Source: Aristolochia californica (Eukaryota > Streptophyta > Magnoliopsida > Piperales > Aristolochiaceae). From it: a stretch of 64,000 nucleotides of DNA. Below the pieces are notes generated by a model. It saw only the letters and a program-made list of their open reading frames with translations, was not told the DNA's origin and ran no database searches. Below, in pieces: positions 22,601 through 36,400 of the stretch (position 1 is its first letter; each line of letters starts with the position of its first letter). Made by a program: the position numbers and the translations under genes. The stretch covers positions 15,433,237 through 15,497,236 of the forward strand of contig JARWKL010000009.1 of assembly GCA_029961685.1 (NCBI GenBank). Direction: 5' to 3'.

Positions 22601-25600
22601 CTTAAATCAAAACTTGAATTTTCACTTTTTCCTTCATCTCGTAGACAAAAAACAGAATAGATGACAACGAAATGAAAATTTTAGACTCTGTGTACGGAGA
22701 AAATTTAAAGCAATAACAAACGTAAGTAAAGAAAATTTATTCACACACCACAAATGAAGAAAAAAATTTTCTCATCCAAGTTTGGGAAATTCCACTAGTT
22801 CAGCAACCCCAATAGGTTGGAATTTGATAAGAAAGAGATTTTTCTACACATGCTTTAAAAAATGGATATGCATGGCTCGAAACATGTTAAAGTTGCAAAT
22901 GACCCATGGATCCAAACCTTTCAAAAAGAATAAAAAACTTCTCATTAAATTCTCAAGTGAACGTGCGGTGGGATATTTAACCGAGTCAAACAAGCCATTA
23001 TTTTGCCCATTAACAAAAAGCTGACCTAGCGATCATTGATCATTGTAAACTGATTTATCATGCGTAACATGCCACATTTTTTTAAGGAATGACTTTTGGG
23101 TTGGGATTCAACACTCAGCTTAAAATTCCCTCGCCTCCCCTTTTCCCGACGATTGCAAAACCTGATATATAAAGACTAAAACGAGTTTTAAATCCCTAAA
23201 AATTACACAAACTTTTTGGAAATATCTCTCTCCATATTTGTGCATTGTGCATTTCCATTTTAGATGTGTACATTTTTCTTAAATCAAAACTTGAGTTTTC
23301 ACTTTTTCCTTCATCTCGTAGACAAAAAACAGAATAGATGACAACGAAATGAAAATTTTAGACTCTGTGTACGGAGAAAATTTAAAGCAATAACAAACGT
23401 AAGTAAAGAAAATTTATTCACACACCACAAATGAAGAAAAAAATTTTCTCATCCAAGTTTGGGAAATTCCACTAGTTCAGCAACCCCAATAGGTTGGAAT
23501 TTGATAAGAAAGAGATTTTTCTACACATGCTTTAAAAAATGGATATGCATGGCTCGAAACATGTTAAAGTTGCAAATGACCCATGGATCCAAACCTTTCA
23601 AAAAGAATAAAAAACTTCTCATTAAATTCTCAAGTGAACGTGCGGTGGGATATTTAACCGAGTCAAACAAGCCATTATTTTGCCCATTAACAAAAAGCTG
23701 ACCTAGCGATCATTGATCATTGTAAACTGATTTATCATGCGTAACGGGCCACATTTTTTTAAGGAATGACTTTTGGGTTGGGATTCAACACTCAGTTTAA
23801 AATTCCCTCGCCTCCCCTTTCCCCGACGATTGCAAACCTTGATATATAAAGACTAAAACGAGTTTTAAATCCCTATAAAATTCCACAAACTTTTTGGAAA
23901 TATCTCTCTCCATATTTGTGCATTGTGCATTTCCATTTTAGATGTGTACATTTTTCTTAAATCAAAACTTGAATTTTCACTTTTTCCTTCATCTCGTAGA
24001 CAAAAAACAGAATAGATGACAACGAAATGAAAATTTTAGACTCTGTGTACGGAGAAAATTTAAAGCAAAAACAAACGTAAGTAAAGAAAATTTATTCACA
24101 CACCACAAATGAAGAAAAAAATTTTCTCATCCAAGTTTGGGAAATTCCACTAGTTCAGCAACCCCAATAGGTTGGAATTTGATAAGAAAGAGATTTTTCT
24201 ACACATGCTTTAAAAAATGGATATGCATGGCTCGAAACATGTTAAAGTTGCAAATGACCCATGGATCCAAACCTTTCAAAAAGAATAAAAAACTTCTCAT
24301 TAAATTCTCAAGTGAACGTGCGGTGGGATATTTAACCGAGTCAAACAAGCCATTATTTTGCCCATTAACAAAAAGCTGACCTAGCGATCATTGATCATTG
24401 TAAACTGATTTATCATGCGTAACATGCCACATTTTTTTTAGGAATGACTTTTGGGTTGGGATTCAACACTCAGTTTAAAATTCCCTCGCCTCCCCTTTTC
24501 CCGACGATTGCAAAACGTGATATATAAAGACTAAAACGAGTTTTAAATCCCTAAAAATTACACAAACTTTTTGGAAATATCTCTCTCCATATTTGTGCAT
24601 TGTGCATTTCCATTTTAGATGTGTACATTTTTCTTAAATCAAAACTTGAGTTTTCACTTTTTCCTTCATCTCGTAGACAAAAAACAGAATAGATGACAAC
24701 GAAATGAAAATTTTAGACTCTGTGTACGGAGAAAATTTAAAGCAATAACAAACGTAAGTAAAGAAAATTTATTCACACACCACAAATGAAGAAAAAAATT
24801 TTCTCATCCAAGTTTGGGAAATTCCACTAGTTCAGCAACCCCAATAGGTTGGAATTTGATAAGAAAGAGATTTTTCTACACATGCTTTAAAAAATGGATA
24901 TGCATGGCTCGAAACATGTTAAAGTTGCAAATGACCCATGGATCCAAACCTTTCAAAAAGAATAAAAAACTTCTCATTAAATTCTCAAGTGAACGTGCGG
25001 TGGGATATTTAACCGAGTCAAACAAGCCATTATTTTGCCCATTAACGAAAAGCTGACCTAGCGTCATTGATCACTGTAAACTGATTTATCATGCGTAACG
25101 GTCCACATTTTTTTAAGGAATGACTTTTGGGTTGGGATTCAACACTCAGTTTAAAATTCCCTCGCCTCCCCTTTTCCCGACGATTGCAAAACCTGATATA
25201 TAAAGACTAAAACGAGTTTTAAACCCCTTAAAAATTACACAAACTTTTTGGAAATATCTCTCTCCATATTTGTGCATTGTGCATTTCCATTTTAGATGTG
25301 TACATTTTTCTTAAATCAAAACTTGAGTTTTCACTTTTTCCTTCATCTCGTAGACAAAAAACAGAATAGATGACAACGAAACGAAAATTTTAGACTCTGT
25401 GTATGGAGAAAATTTAAAGAAACAACAAACGTAAGTAAATAAAATTTATTCACACACCAAAAATAAAGAAAAAAGTTTCTTCATCCAAGTTTGGGAAATT
25501 CCACTAGTTCAGCAACCCCAATAGGTTGGAATTTGATAAGAAAGAGATTTTTCTAAACATGCTTTAAAAAATGGATATGCATGGCTCGAAACATGTTAAA

Positions 25601-25730
25601 GTTGCAAATGACCCATGGATCCAAACCTTTCAAAAAGAATAAAAAACTTCTCATTAATTCTCAAGTGAATGTGCGGTGGGATATTTAACCGAGTCAAACA
25701 AGCCATTATTTTGCCCATTAACAAAAAGCT
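19639..25730. repeat. HOR 5: nine monomers, A-B-C-D-E-F-E-F-G
   Basis: Anchors are 20075, 20751, 21428, 22104, 22782, 23459, 24137, 24814 and 25491. A to E copy the start of HOR 1 (offset 19624). An E-F pair then occurs twice in a row. The second E has TTCCACAAAC and GCAAAAACAAACG, and the second F has an eight-T run before AGGAATG and AAAACGTGATA; the last three features recur at 28801-29260, 4737 bp later. The first F has a single change, CTCAGCTTAAA, near 23118. G here reads ACCCCTTAAAAATT and AAAGAAACAACAAACG, unlike earlier G copies, and this form persists in the next two units. Confidence 0.83.
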
Positions 25731-28436
25731 GACCTAGCGATCATTGATCATTGTAAACTGATTTATCATGCGTAACGGGCCACATTTTTTTAAGGAATGA
25801 CTTTTGGGTTGGGATTCGACACTCAGTTTAAAATTCCCTCGCCTCCCCTTTTCCCCACGATTGCAAAACCTGATATATAAAGACTAAAACGAGTTTTAAA
25901 TCCCTAAAAATTACACAAACTATTTGGAAATATCTCTCTCCATATTTGTGCATTGTGCATTTCCATTTTAGATGTGTACATTTTTCTTAAATCAAAACTT
26001 GAGTTTTCACTTTTTCCTTCATCTCGTAGACAAAAAACAGAATAGATGACAACGAAATGAAAATTTTAGACTCTGTGTATGGAGAAAATTTAAAGCAATA
26101 ACAAACGTAAGTAAAGAAAATTTATTCACACACCACAAATGAAGAAAAAAGTTTTCTCATCCAAGTTTGGGAAATTCCACTAGTTCAGCAACCCCAATAG
26201 GTTGGAATTTGATAAGAAAGGGATTTTTCTACACATGCTTTAAAAAACGGATATGCATGCTCGAAACTTGTTAAAGTTGCAAATGACCCATGGATCCAAA
26301 CCTTTCAAAAAGAATAAAAAACTTCTCATTAAATTCTCAAGTGAACGTGCGGTGGGATATTTAACCGAGTCAAACAAGCCATTATTTTGCCCATTAACGA
26401 AAAGCTGACCTAGCGATCATTGATCATTGTAAACTGATTTATCATGCGTAACGGGCCACATTTTTTTAAGCAATGACTTTTGGGTTGGGATTCAAAACTC
26501 AGTTTAAAATTCCCTCGCCTCCCCTTTTCCCGACGATTGTAAAACCTGATATATAAAGTCTAAAACGAGTTTTAAATCCCTAAAAATTACACAAACTTTT
26601 TGGAAATATCTCTCTCCATATTTGTGCATTGTGCATTTCCATTTTAGAAGTGTACATTTTTCTTAAATCAAAACTTGAGTTTTCACTTTTTCCTTCATCT
26701 CGTAGATAAAAAACAGAATAGATGACAACGAAATGAAAATTTTAGACTCTGTGTACGGAGAAAATTTAAAGCAATAACAAACGTAAGAAAAGAAAATTTA
26801 TTCACACACCACAAATGAAGAAAAAAGTTTTCGCATCCAAGTTTGGGAAATTCCACTAGTTCAGCAACCCCAATAGGTTGGAATTTGATAAGAAAGAGAT
26901 TTTTCTACACATGCTTTAAAAAATGGATATGCATGGCTCGAAACATGTTAAAGTTGCAAATGACCCATGGATCCAAACCTTTCAAAAAGAATAAAAAACT
27001 TCTCATTAAATTCTCAAGTGAACGTGCGGTGGGATATTTAACCGAGTCAAACAAGCCATTATTTTGCCTATTAACGAAAAGCTGACCTAGCGTCATTGAT
27101 CATTGTAAACTGATTTATCATGCGTAACGGGCCACATTTTTTTAAGGAATGACTTTTGGGTTGGGATTCAACACTCAGTTTAAAATTCCCTCGCCTCCCC
27201 TTTTCCCGACGATTGCAAAACCTGATATATAAAGACTAAAACGAGTTTTAAATCCCGATAAAATTACACAAACTTTTTGGAAATATCTCTCTCCATATTT
27301 GTGCATTGTGCATTTCCATTTTAGATGTGTACATTTTTCTTAAATCAAAACTTGAGTTTTCACTTTTTCCTTCATCTCGTAGACAAAAAACAGAATAGAT
27401 GACAACGAAATGAAAATTTTAGACTCTGTGTACGGAGAAAATTTAAAGCAATAACAAACGTAAGTAAAGAAAATTTATTCACACACCACAAATGAAGAAA
27501 AAAATTTTCTCATCCAAGTTTGGGAAATTCCACTAGTTCAGCAACCCCAATAGGTTGGAATTTGATAAGAAAGAGATTTTTCTACACATGCTTTAAAAAA
27601 TGGATATGCATGGCTCGAAACATGTTAAAGTTGCAAATGACCCATGGATCCAAACCTTTCAAAAAGAATAAAAAACTTCTCATTAAATTCTCAAGTGAAC
27701 GTGCGGTGGGATATTTAACCGAGTCAAACAAGCCATTATTTTGCCCATTAACGAAAAGCTGACCTAGCGTCATTGATCACTGTAAACTGATTTATCATGC
27801 GTAACGGTCCACATTTTTTTAAGGAATGACTTTTGGGTTGGGATTCAACACTCAGTTTAAAATTCCCTCGCCTCCCCTTTTCCCGACGATTGCAAAACCT
27901 GATATATAAAGACTAAAACGAGTTTTAAACCCCTTAAAAATTACACAAACTTTTTGGAAATATCTCTCTCCATATTTGTGCATTGTGCATTTCCATTTTA
28001 GATGTGTACATTTTTCTTAAATCAAAACTTGAGTTTTCACTTTTTCCTTCATCTCGTAGACAAAAAACAGAATAGATGACAACGAAACGAAAATTTTAGA
28101 CTCTGTGTATGGAGAAAATTTAAAGAAACAACAAACGTAAGTAAATAAAATTTATTCACACACCAAAAATAAAGAAAAAAGTTTCTTCATCCAAGTTTGG
28201 GAAATTCCACTAGTTCAGCAACCCCAATAGGTTGGAATTTGATAAGAAAGAGATTTTTCTAAACATGCTTTAAAAAATGGATATGCATGGCTCGAAACAT
28301 GTTAAAGTTGCAAATGACCCATGGATCCAAACCTTTCAAAAAGAATAAAAAACTTCTCATTAATTCTCAAGTGAATGTGCGGTGGGATATTTAACCGAGT
28401 CAAACAAGCCATTATTTTGCCCATTAACAAAAAGCT
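25731..28436. repeat. HOR 6: four-monomer short unit, A-B-C/F-G
   Basis: Anchors are 26167, 26843, 27520 and 28197. A and B match the 30.5-31.8-kb copies, including the shared CGTAGATAAAAAAC in B. The third monomer starts as C (CCCGATAAAATT at 27253-27264) and ends as F (AAAAAAATTTTCTC near 27500, then GCGTCATTGATCACTG). A single exchange between C and F would delete the intervening C-D-E-F-E-F portion of a nine-monomer unit and leave this four-monomer form. Confidence 0.83.
27257..27504. other. Variant switch C to F (recombination junction)
   Basis: The left diagnostic is CCCGATAAAATT (C type); the right is AAAAAAATTTTCTC (F type, where C has AAAAAAGTTTTCTC). The monomer length stays 677 bp, so the exchange was in register. 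Confidence 0.65.
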
Positions 28437-30467
28437 GACCTAGCGATCATTGATCATTGTAAACTGATTTATCATGCGTAACGGGCCACATTTTTTTAAG
28501 CAATGACTTTTGGGTTGGGATTCAAAACTCAGTTTAAAATTCCCTCGCCTCCCCTTTCCCCGACGATTGCAAACCTTGATATATAAAGACTAAAACGAGT
28601 TTTAAATCCCTATAAAATTACACAAACTTTTTGGAAATATCTCTCTCCATATTTGTGCATTGTGCATTTCCATTTTAGATGTGTACATTTTTCTTAAATC
28701 AAAACTTGAATTTTCACTTTTTCCTTCATCTCGTAGACAAAAAACAGAATAGATGACAACGAAATGAAAATTTTAGACTCTGTGTACGGAGAAAATTTAA
28801 AGCAAAAACAAACGTAAGTAAAGAAAATTTATTCACACACCACAAATGAAGAAAAAAATTTTCTCATCCAAGTTTGGGAAATTCCACTAGTTCAGCAACC
28901 CCAATAGGTTGGAATTTGATAAGAAAGAGATTTTTCTACACATGCTTTAAAAAATGGATATGCATGGCTCGAAACATGTTAAAGTTGCAAATGACCCATG
29001 GATCCAAACCTTTCAAAAAGAATAAAAAACTTCTCATTAAATTCTCAAGTGAACGTGCGGTGGGATATTTAACCGAGTCAAACAAGCCATTATTTTGCCC
29101 ATTAACAAAAAGCTGACCTAGCGATCATTGATCATTGTAAACTGATTTATCATGCGTAACATGCCACATTTTTTTTAGGAATGACTTTTGGGTTGGGATT
29201 CAACACTCAGTTTAAAATTCCCTCGCCTCCCCTTTTCCCGACGATTGCAAAACGTGATATATAAAGACTAAAACGAGTTTTAAATCCCTAAAAATTACAC
29301 AAACTTTTTGGAAATATCTCTCTCCATATTTGTGCATTGTGCATTTCCATTTTAGATGTGTACATTTTTCTTAAATCAAAACTTGAGTTTTCACTTTTTC
29401 CTTCATCTCGTAGACAAAAAACAGAATAGATGACAACGAAATGAAAATTTTAGACTCTGTGTACGGAGAAAATTTAAAGCAATAACAAACGTAAGTAAAG
29501 AAAATTTATTCACACACCACAAATGAAGAAAAAAATTTTCTCATCCAAGTTTGGGAAATTCCACTAGTTCAGCAACCCCAATAGGTTGGAATTTGATAAG
29601 AAAGAGATTTTTCTACACATGCTTTAAAAAATGGATATGCATGGCTCGAAACATGTTAAAGTTGCAAATGACCCATGGATCCAAACCTTTCAAAAAGAAT
29701 AAAAAACTTCTCATTAAATTCTCAAGTGAACGTGCGGTGGGATATTTAACCGAGTCAAACAAGCCATTATTTTGCCCATTAACGAAAAGCTGACCTAGCG
29801 TCATTGATCACTGTAAACTGATTTATCATGCGTAACGGTCCACATTTTTTTAAGGAATGACTTTTGGGTTGGGATTCAACACTCAGTTTAAAATTCCCTC
29901 GCCTCCCCTTTTCCCGACGATTGCAAAACCTGATATATAAAGACTAAAACGAGTTTTAAACCCCTTAAAAATTACACAAACTTTTTGGAAATATCTCTCT
30001 CCATATTTGTGCATTGTGCATTTCCATTTTAGATGTGTACATTTTTCTTAAATCAAAACTTGAGTTTTCACTTTTTCCTTCATCTCGTAGACAAAAAACA
30101 GAATAGATGACAACGAAACGAAAATTTTAGACTCTGTGTATGGAGAAAATTTAAAGAAACAACAAACGTAAGTAAATAAAATTTATTCACACACCAAAAA
30201 TAAAGAAAAAAGTTTCTTCATCCAAGTTTGGGAAATTCCACTAGTTCAGCAACCCCAATAGGTTGGAATTTGATAAGAAAGAGATTTTTCTAAACATGCT
30301 TTAAAAAATGGATATGCATGGCTCGAAACATGTTAAAGTTGCAAATGACCCATGGATCCAAACCTTTCAAAAAGAATAAAAAACTTCTCATTAATTCTCA
30401 AGTGAATGTGCGGTGGGATATTTAACCGAGTCAAACAAGCCATTATTTTGCCCATTAACAAAAAGCT
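28437..30467. repeat. HOR 7: three-monomer unit, E-F-G, with a B/D-type patch
   Basis: Anchors are 28874, 29551 and 30228. From about 28557 onward the unit copies the 23.8-25.7-kb E-F-G at an offset of 4737 bp, including GCAAAAACAAACG, the eight-T run and AAAACGTGATA. The first monomer has B/D-type bases at 28501 (AAGCAATG) and 28526 (AAAACTC) before it becomes E (TTCCCCGACG). This is the shortest unit in the window. Confidence 0.82.
28501..28557. other. Short B/D-type patch in an E monomer
   Basis: C at 28501 and A at 28526 are B/D-type bases. Downstream, from about 28557, the monomer is pure E. The G-to-E adjacency without the patch exists at 37234, so a conversion tract of at least 26 bp and at most about 180 bp explains the pattern; two crossovers would also do. 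Confidence 0.6.
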
Positions 30468-33400
30468 GACCTAGCGATCATTGATCATTGTAAACTGATT
30501 TATCATGCGTAACGGGCCACATTTTTTTAAGGAATGACTTTTGGGTTGGGATTCGACACTCAGTTTAAAATTCCCTCGCCTCCCCTTTTCCCCACGATTG
30601 CAAAACCTGATATATAAAGACTAAAACGAGTTTTAAATCCCTAAAAATTACACAAACTATTTGGAAATATCTCTCTCCATATTTGTGCATTGTGCATTTC
30701 CATTTTAGATGTGTACATTTTTCTTAAATCAAAACTTGAGTTTTCACTTTTTCCTTCATCTCGTAGACAAAAAACAGAATAGATGACAACGAAATGAAAA
30801 TTTTAGACTCTGTGTATGGAGAAAATTTAAAGCAATAACAAACGTAAGTAAAGAAAATTTATTCACACACCACAAATGAAGAAAAAAGTTTTCTCATCCA
30901 AGTTTGGGAAATTCCACTAGTTCAGCAACCCCAATAGGTTGGAATTTGATAAGAAAGGGATTTTTCTACACATGCTTTAAAAAACGGATATGCATGCTCG
31001 AAACTTGTTAAAGTTGCAAATGACCCATGGATCCAAACCTTTCAAAAAGAATAAAAAACTTCTCATTAAATTCTCAAGTGAACGTGCGGTGGGATATTTA
31101 ACCGAGTCAAACAAGCCATTATTTTGCCCATTAACGAAAAGCTGACCTAGCGATCATTGATCATTGTAAACTGATTTATCATGCGTAACGGGCCACATTT
31201 TTTTAAGCAATGACTTTTGGGTTGGGATTCAAAACTCAGTTTAAAATTCCCTCGCCTCCCCTTTTCCCGACGATTGTAAAACCTGATATATAAAGTCTAA
31301 AACGAGTTTTAAATCCCTAAAAATTACACAAACTTTTTGGAAATATCTCTCTCCATATTTGTGCATTGTGCATTTCCATTTTAGAAGTGTACATTTTTCT
31401 TAAATCAAAACTTGAGTTTTCACTTTTTCCTTCATCTCGTAGATAAAAAACAGAATAGATGACAACGAAATGAAAATTTTAGACTCTGTGTACGGAGAAA
31501 ATTTAAAGCAATAACAAACGTAAGAAAAGAAAATTTATTCACACACCACAAATGAAGAAAAAAGTTTTCGCATCCAAGTTTGGGAAATTCCACTAGTTCA
31601 GCAACCCCAATAGGTTGGAATTTGATAAGAAAGAGATTTTTCTACACATGCTTTAAAAAATGGATATGCATGGCTCGAAACATGTTAAAGTTGCAAATGA
31701 CCCATGGATCCAAACCTTTCAAAAAGAATAAAAAACTTCTCATTAAATTCTCAAGTGAACGTGCGGTGGGATATTTAACCGAGTCAAACAAGCCATTATT
31801 TTGCCTATTAACGAAAAGCTGACCTAGCGTCATTGATCATTGTAAACTGATTTATCATGCGTAACGGGCCACATTTTTTTAAGGAATGACTTTTGGGTTG
31901 GGATTCAACACTCAGTTTAAAATTCCCTCGCCTCCCCTTTTCCCGACGATTGCAAAACCTGATATATAAAGACTAAAACGAGTTTTAAATCCCGATAAAA
32001 TTACACAAACTTTTTGGAAATATCTCTCTCCATATTTGTGCATTGTGCATTTCCATTTTAGATGTGTACATTTTCCTTAAATCAAAACTTGAGTTTTCAC
32101 TTTTTCCTTCATCTCGTAGACAAAAAACAGAATAGATGACAACGAAATGAAAATTTTAGACTCTGTGTACGGAGAAAATTTAAAGCAATAACAAACGTAA
32201 GTAAAGAAAATTTATTCACACACCACAAATGAAGAAAAAAGTTTTCTCATCCAAGTTTGGGAAATTCCACTAGTTCAGCAACCCCAATAGGTTGGAATTT
32301 GATAAGAAAGGGATTTTTCTACACATGCTTTAAAAAATGGATATGCATGCTCGAAACATGTTAAAGTTGCAAATGACCCATGGATCCAAACCTTTCAAAA
32401 AGAATAAAAAACTTCTCATTAAATTCTCAAGTGAACGTGCGGTGGGATATTTAACCGAGTCAAACAAGCCATTATTTTGCCCATTAACGAAAAGCTGACC
32501 TAGCGATCATTGATCATTGTAAACTGATTTATCATGCGTAACGGGCCACATTTTTTTAAGCAATGACTTTTGGGTTGGGATTCAAAACTCAGTTTAAAAT
32601 TCCCTCGCCTCCCCTTTTCCCGACGATTGTAAAACCTGATATATAAAGTCTAAAACGAGTTTTAAATCCCTAAAAATTACACAAACTTTTTGGAAATATC
32701 TCTCTCCATATTTGTGCATTGTGCATTTCCATTTTAGATGTGTACATTTTTCATAAATCAAAACTTGAGTTTTCACTTTTTCCTTCATCTCGTAGACAAA
32801 AAACAGAATAGATGACAACGAAACGAAAATTTTAGACTCTGTGTACGGAGAAAATTTAAAGCAATAACAAACGTAAGTAAAGAAAATTTATTCACACACC
32901 ACAAATGAAGAAAAAAGTTTTCTCATCCAAGTTTGGGAAATTCCACTAGTTCAGCAACCCCAATAGGTTGGAATTTGATAAGAAAGAGATTTTTCTACAC
33001 ATGCTTTAAAAAATGGATATGCATGGCTCGAAACATGTTAAAGTTGCAAATGACCCATGGATCCAAACCTTTCAAAAAGAATAAAAAACTTCTCCTTAAA
33101 TTCTCAAGTGAACGTGCGGTGGGATATTTAACCGAGTCAAACAAGCCATTATTTTGCCCATTAACGAAAAGCTGACCTAGCGTCATTGATCATTGTAAAC
33201 TGATTTATCATGCGTAACGGGCCACATTTTTTTAAGGAATGACTTTTGGGTTGGGATTCAACACTCAGTTTAAAATTCCCTCGCCTCCCCTTTTCCCGAC
33301 GATTGCAAAACCTGATATATAAAGACTAAAACGAGTTTTAAACCCCTATAAAATTACACAAACTTTTTGGAAATATCTCTCTCCATATTTGTGCATTGTG

Positions 33401-36400
33401 CATTTCCATTTTAGATGTGTACATTTTTCTTAAATCAAAACTTGAGTTTTCACTTTTTCCTTCATCTCGTAGACAAAAAATAGAATAGATGACAACGAAA
33501 TGAAAATTTTAGACTCTGTGTACGGAGAAAATTTAAAGCAATAACAAACGTAAGAAAAGAAAATTTATTCACACACCACAAATGAAGAAAAAAGTTTTCT
33601 CATCCAAGTTTGGGAAATTCCATTAGTTCAGCAACCCCAATAGGTTGGAATTTGATAAGAAAGAGATTTTTCTACACATGCTTTAAAAAATGGATATGCA
33701 TGGCTCGAAACATGTTAAAGTTGAAAATGACTCATGGATCCAAACCTTTCAAAAAGAATAAAAAACTTCTCATTAAATTCTCAAGTGAACGTGCGGTGGG
33801 ATATTTAACCGAGTCAAACAAGCCATTATTTTGCCCATTAACGAAAAGCTGACCTAGCGTCATTGATCATTGTAAACTGATTTATCATGCGTAACGGGCC
33901 TCATTTTTTTAAGGAATGACTTTTGGGTTGGGATTCAACACTCAGTTTAAAATTCCCTCGCCTCCCCTTTTCCCGACGATTGCAAAACCTGATATATAAA
34001 GACTAAAACGAGTTTTAAACCCCTATAAAATTACACAAACTTTTTGGAAATATCTCTCTCCATATTTGTGCATTGTGCATTTCAATTTTAGATGTGTACA
34101 TTTTTCTTAAATCAAAACTTGAGTTTTCACTTTTTCCTTCATCTCGTAGACAAAAAACAGAATAGATGACAACGAAATGAAAATTTTAGACTCTGTGTAC
34201 GGAGAAAATTTAAAGCAATAACAAACGTAAGTAAAGAAAATTTATTCACACACCACAAATGAAGAAAAAAGTTTTCTCATCCAAGTTTGGGAAATTCCAC
34301 TAGTTCAGCAACCCCAATAGGTTGGAATTTGATAAGAAAGGGATTTTTCTACACATGCTTTAAAAAATGGATATGCATGCTCGAAACATGTTAAAGTTGC
34401 AAATGACCCATGGATCCAAACCTTTCAAAAAGAATAAAAAACTTCTCATTAAATTCTCAAGTGAACGTGCGGTGGGATATTTAACCGAGTCAAACAAGCC
34501 ATTATTTTGCCCATTAACGAAAAGCTGACCTAGCGATCATTGATCATTGTAAACCGATTTATCATGCGTAACGGGCCACATTTTTTTAAGCAATGACTTT
34601 TGGGTTGGGAGTCAAAACTCAGTTTAAAATTCCCTCGCCTCCCCTTTTCCCAACGATTGTAAAACCTGATATATAAAGTCTAAAAAGAGTTTTAAATCCC
34701 TAAAAATTACACAAACTTTTTGGAAATATCTCTCTCCATATTTGTGCATTGTGCATTTCCATTTTAGATGTGTACATTTTTCTTAAATCAAAACTTGAGT
34801 TTTCACTTTTTCCTTCATCTCGTAGACAAAAAACAGAATAGATGACAACGAAATGAAAATTTTAGACTCTGTGTACGGAGAAAATTTAAAGCAATAACAA
34901 ATGTAAGTAAAGAAAATTTATTCACACACCACAAATGAAGAAAAAAGTTTTCTCATCCAAGTTTGGGAAATTCCACTAGTTCAGCAACCCCAATAGGTTG
35001 GAATTTGATAAGAAAGAGATTTTTCTACACATGCTTTAAAAAATGGATATGCATGGCTCGAAACATGTTAAAGTTGCAAATGACCCATGGATCCAAACCT
35101 TTCAAAAAGAATAAAAAACTTCTCCTTAAATTCTCAAGTGAACGTGCGGTGGGATATTTAACCGAGTCAAACAAGCCATTATTTTGCCCATTAACAAAAA
35201 GCTGACCTAGCGATCATTGATCATTGTAAACTGATTTATCATGCGTAACGGGCCACATTTTTTTAAGGAATGACTTTTGGGTTGGGATTCAACACTCAGT
35301 TTAAAATTCCCTCGCCTCCCCTTTCCCCGACGATTGCAAACCTTGATATATAAAGACTAAAACGAGTTTTAAATCCCTATAAAATTACACAAACTTTTTG
35401 GAAATATCTCTCTCCATATTTGTGCATTGTGCATTTCCATTTTAGATGTGTACATTTTTCTTAAATCAAAACTTGAATTTTCACTTTTTCCTTCATCTCG
35501 TAGACAAAAAACAGAATAGATGACAACGAAATGAAAATTTTAGACTCTGTGTACGGAGAAAATTTAAAGCAATAACAAACGTAAGTAAAGAAAATTTATT
35601 CACACACCACAAATGAAGAAAAAAATTTTCTCATCCAAGTTTGGGAAATTCCATTAGTTCAGCAACCCCAATAGGTTGGAATTTGATAAGAAAGAGATTT
35701 TTCTACACATGCTTTAAAAAATGGATATGCATGGCTCGAAACATGTTAAAGTTGAAAATGACTCATGGATCCAAACCTTTCAAAAAGAATAAAAAACTTC
35801 TCATTAAATTCTCAAGTGAACGTGCGGTGGGATATTTAACCGAGTCAAACAAGCCATTATTTTGCCCATTAACGAAAAGCTGACCTAGCGTCATTGATCA
35901 TTGTAAACTGATTTATCATGCGTAACGGGCCACATTTTTTTAAGGAATGACTTTTGGGTTGGGATTCAACACTCAGTTTAAAATTCCCTCGCCTCCCCTT
36001 TTCCCGACGATTGCAAAACCTGATATATAAAGACTAAAACGAGTTTTAAACCCCTATAAAATTACACAAACTTTTTGGAAATATCTCTCTCCATATTTGT
36101 GCATTGTGCATTTCCGTTTTAGATGTGTACATTTTTCTTAAATCAAAACTTGAGTTTTCACTTTTTCCTTCATCTCGTAGACAAAAAACAGAATAGATGA
36201 CAACGAAATGAAAATTTTAGACTCTGTGTACGGAGAAAATTTAAAGCAATAACAAACGTAAGTAAAGAAAATTTATTCACACACCACAAATGAAGAAAAA
36301 AGTTTTCTCATCCAAGTTTGGGAAATTCCACTAGTTCAGCAACCCCAATAGGTTGGAATTTGATAAGAAAGGGATTTTTCTACACATGCTTTAAAAAATG

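Noticed and set aside
32594..32818. 74-codon minus-strand open frame found once
   Set aside because: It exists only because a single private change at 32753 (TCATAAATC instead of TCTTAAATC) removes an antisense stop present in the other copies.
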